Assembly (NCBI GenBank): GCA_903919045.1
Contig: CAIXGU010000219.1
Location: 1-38,021, forward strand
Length of the DNA: 38,021 bases
DNA from: an uncultured Eubacteriales bacterium
Lineage (GTDB): Bacteria; Bacillota; Clostridia; Saccharofermentanales; UBA5734
Reading direction: 5' to 3'
How positions within the stretch are numbered: position 1 is the stretch's first letter; the number at the start of each line of letters is the position of its first letter. Below the pieces are notes generated by a model. That model saw only the letters and a list, made by a program, of their open reading frames with translations. It did not search any database and was not told where the DNA came from. Shown one piece after another: positions 17,908 to 24,958 of this stretch. A program made the position numbers and the translations under genes.

Positions 17908-19572
17908 ATGGACGACTGCACGATGTTCGAGCTGGTGCGGAATCGGGCGGAGGCCTACGGCGATCGGATCGCGATGGACTTCCTCGGTCGTCGGATCGGC
18001 TTCCCCGCCTTCCTCGCCGACGTCGAGCGAACGGCGGCCGGACTCGTCCGGGCCGGGGTCGGCCCCGACGACGTCGTGACGCTGTGCCTCCCGAACACGC
18101 CGCACGCCGTGGTCGCGTTCTACGCCGCGAACCGGATCGGCTGCATCCTCAACATGGTGCACCCCCTGTCGCCGCCCGAGGAGCTGATGCGTTCGATGCA
18201 CGGGGCGCGCAGCCGCGTGCTCGTGATCCTCGATGCGTTCCTGCCGAAGCACCGTGCGCGCCTCGCGCAGGACGGCGTCCGCCTGGTCGTCGCCTGCTCG
18301 CTGCAGGACTACCTCCCGAAGGTCAAGGGCGTCCTGTTCGGGCTCACGACCGGAAGGAAGATCCCGAAGGTCGCGGAGACGCCCTCGCTGCTCCGATGGC
18401 GGTCCCTCGCGGGTCCGGAAGGGGAGGGCGCGCACGCCGGCGCCAGTTTGCGCCGCATCGAACCGCGCGGTCCGGCCGTCTATCTCCACAGCGGCGGCAC
18501 CACCGGCTCCCCGAAGACCGTCATGCTCTCCTCGATGAACTTCAATCTGCTCGCCGCCGCAGGACCCGCCCTGATCGGCATCGACGAGAGCGCGACCGCC
18601 GGGCATTCGATGGTCAGCATCCTGCCGTTCTTCCACGGCTTCGGCCTGTGCATGGGCATGCACGCGATGATGGTCAACGGCATCACGGCGATCCTCGTGC
18701 CGAAGTTCAACGCCGAGGAACTGGCGCGCGTCGTGCGACGGAGCCGCCCCACCCTGATGGCCGGTGTCCCGACGCTGTTCGACGGGATGATCGCGAATCC
18801 GCTGCTCCGCAAGGCCGACCTCTCGTCGCTGTTCGCCGTCTTCTGCGGCGGCGACACCCTGACGGTCGACCTGAAGGAGCGCTTCGACGCGTTCCTCGCC
18901 GAGCACGGAGCGGCCTGCCGCCTGCGCGAGGGCTACGGGCTCACCGAGACGGTGACGGTCTGCTGCCTCAATCCGGTCGGCGCGGACCGAGCCGGCACGG
19001 TCGGCACGCCGCTGGCCGGCATGCGGATGAGCGTCGTCGAGCCGGGCACGACGCGCCTGCTTCCGCCCGGGGAGCCGGGCGAGCTGTGCGTGAACGCGCC
19101 GACGACCATGATCGGCTACCTCGACGACCCGGAGGCCACGGCCGCCGCGCTCTGGACGCATCCCGACGGGCTCGTCTGGGTGCATACGGGCGACTTCGGA
19201 TCGATGGACGCCGACGGCTACGTGCGGTTCCTGCAGCGCCTGAAGCGGATCATCAAGGTCTCCGGCGTCCCCGTCTTCCCGTCGCAGGTGGAGGACACGG
19301 TCATGGGGCTCGCGGAGGTCGCCGCCTGCTGCGCCGTGCCCGTCCCCGACCCGCACCGCGTCCACACCGTGCGGCTCTACGCCGTGCCCGCGCCGGGCGA
19401 GGCCGCCGACGACGCGCTGCGCGAGCGGATCGTCGCGCGCTGCAAGGAGAACCTGATCATATACGCCGTCCCGACGTCGATCGTCTTCCGGGACGCACTG
19501 CCCCGCACGCTCATCGGCAAGACCGACGCAGCTGCGCTCGAGCGCGAGGCCGCTCAGGAGGCGACGCCGTGA
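17908..19572 (+). CDS. AMP-forming acyl-CoA synthetase / ligase family enzyme
   Basis: A 554-residue member of the ANL adenylate-forming superfamily. It should activate a carboxylic acid as acyl-AMP and probably transfer it to CoA. Motifs in order: HSGGTTGSPKTVMLSS (phosphate loop, near residue 195), VFCGGDTL, EGYGLTETVT (near 344), VHTGDFGSMDADGYV with the ribose-binding Asp, RIIKVSGVPVFPSQVE, and the catalytic Lys in PRTLIGKTDAA near 538. All core motifs are complete. The substrate cannot be read from sequence; MMVNGITAILVPKFN resembles medium/long-chain ligases. The start has GGAGGTGG 6-10 bases before the ATG. The stop overlaps the next gene's GTG (GTGA), so the lipoprotein downstream is coupled. 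Confidence 0.88.
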   Translation: MDDCTMFELVRNRAEAYGDRIAMDFLGRRIGFPAFLADVERTAAGLVRAGVGPDDVVTLCLPNTPHAVVAFYAANRIGCILNMVHPLSPPEELMRSMHGARSRVLVILDAFLPKHRARLAQDGVRLVVACSLQDYLPKVKGVLFGLTTGRKIPKVAETPSLLRWRSLAGPEGEGAHAGASLRRIEPRGPAVYLHSGGTTGSPKTVMLSSMNFNLLAAAGPALIGIDESATAGHSMVSILPFFHGFGLCMGMHAMMVNGITAILVPKFNAEELARVVRRSRPTLMAGVPTLFDGMIANPLLRKADLSSLFAVFCGGDTLTVDLKERFDAFLAEHGAACRLREGYGLTETVTVCCLNPVGADRAGTVGTPLAGMRMSVVEPGTTRLLPPGEPGELCVNAPTTMIGYLDDPEATAAALWTHPDGLVWVHTGDFGSMDADGYVRFLQRLKRIIKVSGVPVFPSQVEDTVMGLAEVAACCAVPVPDPHRVHTVRLYAVPAPGEAADDALRERIVARCKENLIIYAVPTSIVFRDALPRTLIGKTDAAALEREAAQEATP

Positions 19573-20861
19573 CCCTGGATCGCACCCGCCCCGGAACCGA
19601 CCGTTCCGGAACCGACAGGACCGCCCGCCGCGCCTGGGCCGTGTTCCTCGCCGGAATCGCCGCCCTGTCCGTCCTGCTGGCCGGCTGCGGGCTGGATTCG
19701 CTGCTCGCGACGCCGACGCCGGCCGGCCCCACGGCCACGCCGACGCCCTTCTCGCTGTCCGAGGACGCGCTCTCCGCTGCGCTCGCCGCCGGCCTCGAGG
19801 CCGGCGAGACGAAGATCGACCTCTCGGCCCTGGCGATTCCGGGAACCTATCAGGAGCAGGTCTACGCCGTCTTCGCCCAGGTGCTCGCCACGCATCCCGC
19901 CGCCTATCGATGCCGGGGGACGCTCGAGTACGACCTGACCAGCATCGACGACGGGAAGACCTGGACGATCCGCGATGTGAAGCCCGGCTACCAGCCGCAG
20001 TCCGTCCTCGACGCCGCCGACCGCTGGATCGCCGAAACGGGCGCGGCGAGCGCCTCCCCGCGCGAACGCGTCCGACTCCTCCACGACAAGGTGGTCCTGT
20101 CGACGTCCTACGACACCGCCGCCGCGGAGGCCGGCGACGCGGCCCTCCCGGCATTCTCTGCCGCGGGCGTCTTCGAGAAGGGCAAGGCCGTGTGCCAGGG
20201 CTACGCGGAGGCGCTGAACGTCCTGCTCAACCGGGCCGGCGTCCCGACGGTCTACGCGAGCGGTTCGGCGAAGGGCATCGCCCATGCCTGGGTCCTCGTG
20301 CAGCTCGATGGGAAGTGGTACCACGTCGATGCGACCTTCGACGATCCGGTCCCCGACACGCCGGGGCAGACGAACTACCTCTACTTCCTGATGGACGACG
20401 CCGCGATCGGGAAGGACCACGTCCGGGACCTGGCCGTCCCGGCCTGCACGGACGCGACCCATGCCTGGATGTGGGCGATGCAGGACGCCGTGCGTCTTCC
20501 CGACGGGCGCTTCGCGTATTCCGACGCGACGGCGGACGGCACCGTCTCGACGATCGGCGCGGACGGCGGCGGTCGGGAACGGATCCCCTTCCAGCGCTAC
20601 GGGAAGACGTACAAGACCACGCGCGGGTATTTCCTGTGCGTGGCGAAGGACGGCGCGATCTACCTGTCGAATTACAGCGACGGCGCGACGATCTATCGCA
20701 GGAAGGCCGGGGAGACCGTGCTGACGGTCTTCGCCCCGGCGGGCTATCCCGACGGGATCTCCTCCGCGAAGGACCTCCGCATCGTCGGGACGAACCTGAC
20801 CTTCGACCTCATGGACGACAAGGGGAACGTGACGGGCTCCGGGTCCGTGCCGCTCGGCTAG
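19569..20861 (+). CDS. transglutaminase-like lipoprotein with C-terminal propeller-like region
   Basis: A 430-residue protein starting at the GTG that overlaps the ligase stop. The N-terminus has arginines, a hydrophobic helix and lipobox LLAGC, then a Thr/Pro linker (TPTPAGPTATPTPF), so it is a surface lipoprotein. The middle is a transglutaminase-like/papain-fold domain with a complete candidate triad: Cys in KAVCQGYAEAL (about 208), His in GIAHAWVLV (about 239) and Asp in YHVDATFDDP (about 254). Bacterial members are usually peptidases or hydrolases, not cross-linkers. After residue 300, repeated strand patterns (DGRFAYSDATADGT, DGAIYLSNYSDGATI) look like DUF5050-type propeller blades. Convergent to the small membrane protein: the stops are adjacent in CTAGCTAG. 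Confidence 0.85.
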   Translation: MTLDRTRPGTDRSGTDRTARRAWAVFLAGIAALSVLLAGCGLDSLLATPTPAGPTATPTPFSLSEDALSAALAAGLEAGETKIDLSALAIPGTYQEQVYAVFAQVLATHPAAYRCRGTLEYDLTSIDDGKTWTIRDVKPGYQPQSVLDAADRWIAETGAASASPRERVRLLHDKVVLSTSYDTAAAEAGDAALPAFSAAGVFEKGKAVCQGYAEALNVLLNRAGVPTVYASGSAKGIAHAWVLVQLDGKWYHVDATFDDPVPDTPGQTNYLYFLMDDAAIGKDHVRDLAVPACTDATHAWMWAMQDAVRLPDGRFAYSDATADGTVSTIGADGGGRERIPFQRYGKTYKTTRGYFLCVAKDGAIYLSNYSDGATIYRRKAGETVLTVFAPAGYPDGISSAKDLRIVGTNLTFDLMDDKGNVTGSGSVPLG

Positions 20862-21422
20862 CTAGCGGCGCCTCTCCAGCACGAGCAGCGCGAGGAGCGC
20901 GACGGCGCCGCCGGCGGCCGCCGCGACGGCCTGCGGCCATGCGTAGGCGTAGAGCATCGCGGCCTTCACGTCGGCTTCGACGGCGAACCAGCGGACGTAG
21001 AGCGTGACGCCGCCCCACAGCCAGGCGCACGACAGGACGGAGCCCGCGAGGATGCCGAGCGCGCGGGATCCGAGACGGACCCGGGGCGGGTGCGCCTCCG
21101 AGGAAGAGTCCATCACGGCGAACGGGAGCACGAGGATCAGGTTCCCGACGGCGACGGCGAGCAGGAAGACCGGCTCGGTGACGCTGCCGGTCGCGTAGGC
21201 GCCGAGCGGCGCGAGCAGCGCGAGGGCGATGCCGGCCCACGGACCGGCGAACGCGGTGGCGACGAGCAGGCAGGCCGCGACGGCGGGACCGACGACGAAG
21301 ACGGACCAGGGCGAGAGACCGAGGCCGCGCGACAGCTCGCTCCCGAAGACCTGGAGGACCAGGACCAGCGAGAGCAGGATCGCGGAGCGGGTCAGGAAGC
21401 GCGTGGCACGGGTCATGGGCAT
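20862..21422 (-). CDS. small integral membrane protein, possibly ECF-transporter S-component-like
   Basis: A 186-residue protein made almost wholly of hydrophobic helices; five or six membrane segments can be drawn, e.g. SAILLSLVLVLQVFG and AVAVGNLILVLPFAVM. The size and the early LVLVLQ helix recall S-components of energy-coupling-factor vitamin transporters, but I see no substrate-specific motif and no ECF ATPase genes nearby, so the function is unassigned. The first of two close ATGs (21422) is chosen because AAGGAGG lies 6 bases upstream. It follows the PhoH gene by 26 bases on the same strand and is probably cotranscribed with it. Confidence 0.75.
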   Translation of the reverse strand: MPMTRATRFLTRSAILLSLVLVLQVFGSELSRGLGLSPWSVFVVGPAVAACLLVATAFAGPWAGIALALLAPLGAYATGSVTEPVFLLAVAVGNLILVLPFAVMDSSSEAHPPRVRLGSRALGILAGSVLSCAWLWGGVTLYVRWFAVEADVKAAMLYAYAWPQAVAAAAGGAVALLALLVLERRR

Positions 21423-21448
21423 GGATCTCCTCCTTGCAGGGAACGGCG

Positions 21449-22861
21449 CTACATGCAGCGCTCGGCCAGACGAGCCAGCTTGCTGCGCTCCACCTGGCGC
21501 AGCGTGACGTGGCCGGTGATGTCGACTTCCTTCATCTTGTCGATGACGTACACGAGGCCGTTCGAGCGCGAGTCGACCATCAGGTTGTCGATCTGGTTGT
21601 CGGACGGGTCGCCGATGAAGACGAACTTCGAATTCACGCCGGCGCGGGTGAGCATGAGCTTCGCGAGGTGCGGCGTGATCTCCTGCGCCTCGTCGACGAT
21701 CACGAAGGCGTCGGACAGCGTGCGGCCGCGCATATAGGTGAAGGTCTTGGTCTCGATCACGCCGGTATCGCGCAGGTCCTCGATGAACGAGTCGACCTGG
21801 AAGGCCTCGGGGTCCTTGCGTCCGCGGCCGCGGGACTTGGCGGACGGCTCGGTGCGCATGAGCATGTCGATCGCATCGTAGAAGCTGCCCATCCACGGAC
21901 GGAGCTTCTCCTCCTCGGATCCGGGGAGGTAGCCGATGTCGTTGCCCGCGGCGACCGTCGGCCGGATGAAGACGATGCGGCGGAACTCCTTCTGCTCGAG
22001 GACCTTCTCGAGGGCCACCGCGGTGGCGAGGATCGTCTTGCCGGAGCCGGCGCCGCCCGTGAGCGTCACGAACTGGACCGACGCGTCCATGAGGAGCTCG
22101 AAGGCCATCTTCTGCTCCATGTTGATCGGCCGCAGGCCCCACGCCTCGTGGTTCGCGTAGCGCAGCGGCACGAGCGCGCGCCCGTTGAAGCGGGCCAGCA
22201 CGGAGTGCGAGGGATTGTCCTTCGAGACGGCGTGCACGAACTCGTTCGGATAGAAGGCGCGCTTCTTCGGCGGCGCGAGGCCGTCCTCCTCGAAGACGCG
22301 ATCGATCTCGGCGTCGGTGAGCGCCAGCTCCTGGTAGCCCCTGTAGAGGTTCTCGGCCGGCGTGCGGTCGGTCTCGTAGTCCTCGGCCTTGACGCCGAGC
22401 GCTTCCGCCTTGATGCGCATCCCGATGTCCTTCGACACGAGGATCGTGGCGTGCTCGGAATGCTCCCGCATCACGCGGAGGGCGGTCGCGAGGATCCGGT
22501 TGTCGTTCTTGTTCAGGTCGGCGAACAGGTCGGTCCGCATGAGGTCATCGCCTGGCGGGAGGATGCGGAGGACGATCCCGTCGCCGAGGAAGACGCCCTT
22601 GGTGAAGCCGGTGCTCACGTCGGCCTTCCCGAGCAGCGTCGAGAGCGAGCGGGCCGCGCCGCGCGCCTGGTAGCCGGTCAGCCCTTCGCGCGTCTTGAGC
22701 TGGTCCAGCTCCTCGAGGACGATCATGGGGAGGTAGAGGTCGTTGTCCTTGAAGTTCGAAAGGCAATCCGGATCGTGGAGCAGGACATTGGTGTCGATGA
22801 TGTAGTTCTTGCGCCGCCCGCCCTTGCCGCGGACGACCCCGTTCGAATCCACTGCGACCAT
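21449..22861 (-). CDS. PIN domain-PhoH family ATPase (YlaK type)
   Basis: A 470-residue fusion of an N-terminal PIN ribonuclease domain and a C-terminal PhoH ATPase, known from toxin-antitoxin-derived PhoH2-type and YlaK-type proteins thought to act as RNA helicase-nucleases. PIN acidic residues: YIIDTNVLLHD, VLEELDQLK, NDNRILATA and LVSKDIG. The PhoH part has GGAGSGKT (about residue 270) and VIVDEAQEITP (about 390), both intact. Two starts are possible. The ATG at 22861 has AAGGAGG 7 bases away and begins just before the PIN domain. The track's ATG at 22900 lies exactly 6 bases after a TGCTACACT -10. I prefer 22861. The small membrane protein follows on the same strand. Confidence 0.9.
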   Translation of the reverse strand: MVAVDSNGVVRGKGGRRKNYIIDTNVLLHDPDCLSNFKDNDLYLPMIVLEELDQLKTREGLTGYQARGAARSLSTLLGKADVSTGFTKGVFLGDGIVLRILPPGDDLMRTDLFADLNKNDNRILATALRVMREHSEHATILVSKDIGMRIKAEALGVKAEDYETDRTPAENLYRGYQELALTDAEIDRVFEEDGLAPPKKRAFYPNEFVHAVSKDNPSHSVLARFNGRALVPLRYANHEAWGLRPINMEQKMAFELLMDASVQFVTLTGGAGSGKTILATAVALEKVLEQKEFRRIVFIRPTVAAGNDIGYLPGSEEEKLRPWMGSFYDAIDMLMRTEPSAKSRGRGRKDPEAFQVDSFIEDLRDTGVIETKTFTYMRGRTLSDAFVIVDEAQEITPHLAKLMLTRAGVNSKFVFIGDPSDNQIDNLMVDSRSNGLVYVIDKMKEVDITGHVTLRQVERSKLARLAERCM

Positions 22862-22906
22862 CCTGCATCCTCCTTGGAGGCCGGGCGTGAAGCCGCCCAT
22901 GGGACC

Positions 22907-22915
22907 AGTGTAGCA
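22907..22915 (-). promoter_or_regulatory. extended -10 (TGCTACACT) for the PIN-PhoH gene
   Basis: Read on the minus strand, TGC plus TACACT is identical to the addB promoter element. A weak TTGTCC lies 19 bases upstream. Transcription would begin at about 22900, giving a 39-base leader to the ribosome-site-led ATG at 22861, or a leaderless mRNA if 22900 is used. Confidence 0.55.
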
Positions 22916-22924
22916 CTCTTTCCG

Positions 22925-22949
22925 GTGCGGAGGACAAGTCCCTCCGCAC
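22925..22949. repeat. 9-bp perfect inverted repeat overlapping the phoH -35 region
   Basis: GTGCGGAGG, ACAAGTC, CCTCCGCAC: exact 9-base arms with a 7-base loop, lying between the phoH -10 and the tRNA promoter. It resembles an operator or a hairpin at the start of neither transcript; no regulator is known for it. Confidence 0.6.
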
Positions 22950-22986
22950 GCTCGGGAAGCGCGCCGCGGAAGCCTGCGGGAGGTGC

Positions 22987-23015
22987 TTTACAGACCGGGG
23001 GATTTCGCTTAGAAT
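22987..23015 (+). promoter_or_regulatory. tRNA-Ala promoter (TTTACA-N17-TAGAAT)
   Basis: A near-consensus -35 and -10 with ideal 17-base spacing, 34 bases before the mature tRNA 5' end. Among the best sigma-70-type promoters in the window. Confidence 0.75.
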
Positions 23016-23049
23016 AGGCAAGCGGCCTCGGAAACCGGGCCGCAGACAA

Positions 23050-23125
23050 GGGGCAGTGGCTCAGCTGGGAGAGCACCGCGTTCGCAACGCGGGGGTCGAG
23101 GGTTCGAATCCCTTCTGCTCCACCA
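23050..23125 (+). tRNA. tRNA-Ala, anticodon CGC, CCA encoded
   Basis: A complete 76-base cloverleaf. The acceptor stem GGGGCAG pairs with CTGCTCC and contains the G3:U70 pair that marks alanine tRNAs. The anticodon stem CCGCG/CGCGG closes the loop TTCGCAA, giving anticodon CGC for codon GCG. The T arm is GAGGG-TTCGAAT-CCCTT, the discriminator is A, and CCA is encoded. It has its own promoter and a hairpin 37 bases after its end, so it appears to be a single-gene unit. Confidence 0.97.
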
Positions 23126-23161
23126 AACCGGTCGACGCCGCGGCACGGCGTCGGCGAAAGG

Positions 23162-23195
23162 AAGGGCTCCTCCGTCCACGGACGGGGGAGCCCTT
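23162..23195 (+). terminator. strong hairpin after tRNA-Ala, no T-run
   Basis: AAGGGCTCCTCCGTCC pairs with GGACGGGGGAGCCCTT around a 2-base loop; the single non-Watson-Crick pair is a U-G in the plus-strand RNA but an A-C mismatch on the other strand. That favours a role for the tRNA transcript. Only CTCC follows, so it is not a classic intrinsic terminator. It lies between tRNA-Ala and the convergent RCC1 gene. Confidence 0.55.
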
Positions 23196-23230
23196 CTCCA
23201 TGCCTCGGCGGCTCGGAGCGCGACGGGACG

Positions 23231-24958
23231 TCAGCCGTCCCGGTCCTTCCGGACGACGTCGCGGTGCGCGGCCCGCCAGGCGATCACCTTCAGCGCGACG
23301 GCGACCACGGCGAGGACCACGCCGGCGAGGAGCACGGTGTTCAGGATGCCGCGGTACGTCGCCGCGAGGTCCTCGGAGATCGCCGAGGCGTCGGGTCCTC
23401 CGGTCGGCGTGGGCGTGGCGGGCGCGGGCGTTCCCTCTCCGGGCGTCGCTTCGCCGGTGGCGCCGGGTGTCGCATCGGGCGAGATCGAGGGCGTCACGCC
23501 GGGCAGCGTCTGGACGACGATCGCGGGCGCTTCCTCGGCTGCGGCGCCGGCGCCGAGGGCGACGACGCGGATCGTGTGGTTGGTGCCGGGCTGCAGGTTG
23601 CCGAGCGTCACCCCGCGCGTCTTCTCCGGCATCTCGAACGTCTCGCCGACCGTGCCGTCGGGCCGCGACCAGCGGATCAGGAAGCCGCGGATGTTGTCGA
23701 CGTACAGGTCGCTCGAACGCCAGGAAAGGGAGATCGAGGTCTCGGTGACCTTCACGACCTTGATCGTCGGGCTGAGATTCAACCAGAGGTTCGTGGTCAT
23801 CGTGACGACATGCGGGTCGAGCACGCCCTGCGACTCGCCGTCGGCCTGGCCGACCGCATTCGAGCCGAAGGCCCACACGGTGCCGGTCGAGCTGCGGGCG
23901 AGGACGTGGCGGTTGCCGACGGCGACTTCGCTCGCACCGGACAGAGCGACCGGGACGGGGTAGGGGATCGTGCCGGAGAGCGTGCGGCCGAGTCGTCCGC
24001 CATCGGCGTAGCCCCAGCCCATCAGGGAGCCTGCGGCGAGGACTGCGACGACGTGGTCCGGGCCGCAATCGGCCGACGCCACGCCCGAAAGGGGCTCCCC
24101 GCCGGCGGCCGCGAGGACGGGTCCTGCGACCGGGTCCGAGGTGCCGCCCGTGTCGCGGCCGAGCACGCCGGAAGCGGCGCTTCCGAACGAGTAGAGGAGG
24201 CCCGAGCGCGACACGGCGACGGCGAAGCCCTTGCCGGCGGATACGGAGGCGATCCCGGCGAGCGGCGCTTCGCCCGCGCCGGAGTGCACGAGGACCTGGC
24301 GCGCCTTGGCCGGCGAAGCCGCATCGGTCTGGTAGACCGTGCCGTCGCTCTTCAGGACGACGACCTGGGCGGTCCCGACGGAGACTCCGACGAGGCCCTT
24401 GAGCGCCTGTCCCGCGCCGTCGAGCTGCACGGCCGTCGGCCGCAGCGCTTTGCCCCAGACGACCACGGAGCCGTCCGCGAGGAGGGCGGCGCTGCTCGTC
24501 CCGCCTGCGCCGATCGCGACGGCGCCGCTCAGCGTGCCGCCGTTCTGGAGGCGGACGGGGGCGGCCGACAGGATCTTCGCCGCGGAGGAGCTCGTGGAGA
24601 GCGAGCTCGAGGGGTTCGCGCCGAAGGCCCATACGGTCCGGTCGCTCAGGAGGATCAGGGAATGGGAGTCTCCCGCGGCGACGGAGACCGCCTTGCGGGC
24701 CGACGTCGCCGTATAGACCATGACGGGAGCGAAGCGGCGCGTCGTCGTGCCGTCGCCGATCTGGCCGTAGGCATTGTCGCCGAAGGCCCAGACGTTCCCG
24801 GAGTCGTCGATCGCGAGCGAATGCTGGAAGCCCGCGGCGATCCGGGGAACGGGCGCGGCCGCGGCCACGGGCGCAGGTCCGGCGGCGATCCACGCGGCGG
24901 AGGACGCGAGCAGGGCCGCGAGCGCGAGCGCGGGGATCCGGAGCGCCGGTCGCCTCAC
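23231..24958 (-). CDS. membrane-anchored RCC1-repeat protein with fibronectin III-like domain (second of pair)
   Basis: A 575-residue exported protein. It starts at the GTG overlapping the upstream gene's stop (GTGA). A signal peptide (PALALAALLASSAAWIAAG) is followed by RCC1-type propeller blades, recognisable as AAGFQHSLAIDDSGNVWAFG, AAGDSHSLILLSDRTVWAFG, VGNRHVLARSSTGTVWAFG and more divergent copies. At about residues 385-475 is a fibronectin III-like domain (SISLSWRSS...TLGNLQPGTNHTIRVVAL), then a Thr/Pro linker (TPAPATPTPTGG), a membrane helix (VLLAGVVLAVVAVALKVI) and a basic tail. So the propeller is displayed outside the cell. RCC1 propellers bind diverse partners; no ligand can be named. 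Confidence 0.85.
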   Translation of the reverse strand: MRRPALRIPALALAALLASSAAWIAAGPAPVAAAAPVPRIAAGFQHSLAIDDSGNVWAFGDNAYGQIGDGTTTRRFAPVMVYTATSARKAVSVAAGDSHSLILLSDRTVWAFGANPSSSLSTSSSAAKILSAAPVRLQNGGTLSGAVAIGAGGTSSAALLADGSVVVWGKALRPTAVQLDGAGQALKGLVGVSVGTAQVVVLKSDGTVYQTDAASPAKARQVLVHSGAGEAPLAGIASVSAGKGFAVAVSRSGLLYSFGSAASGVLGRDTGGTSDPVAGPVLAAAGGEPLSGVASADCGPDHVVAVLAAGSLMGWGYADGGRLGRTLSGTIPYPVPVALSGASEVAVGNRHVLARSSTGTVWAFGSNAVGQADGESQGVLDPHVVTMTTNLWLNLSPTIKVVKVTETSISLSWRSSDLYVDNIRGFLIRWSRPDGTVGETFEMPEKTRGVTLGNLQPGTNHTIRVVALGAGAAAEEAPAIVVQTLPGVTPSISPDATPGATGEATPGEGTPAPATPTPTGGPDASAISEDLAATYRGILNTVLLAGVVLAVVAVALKVIAWRAAHRDVVRKDRDG

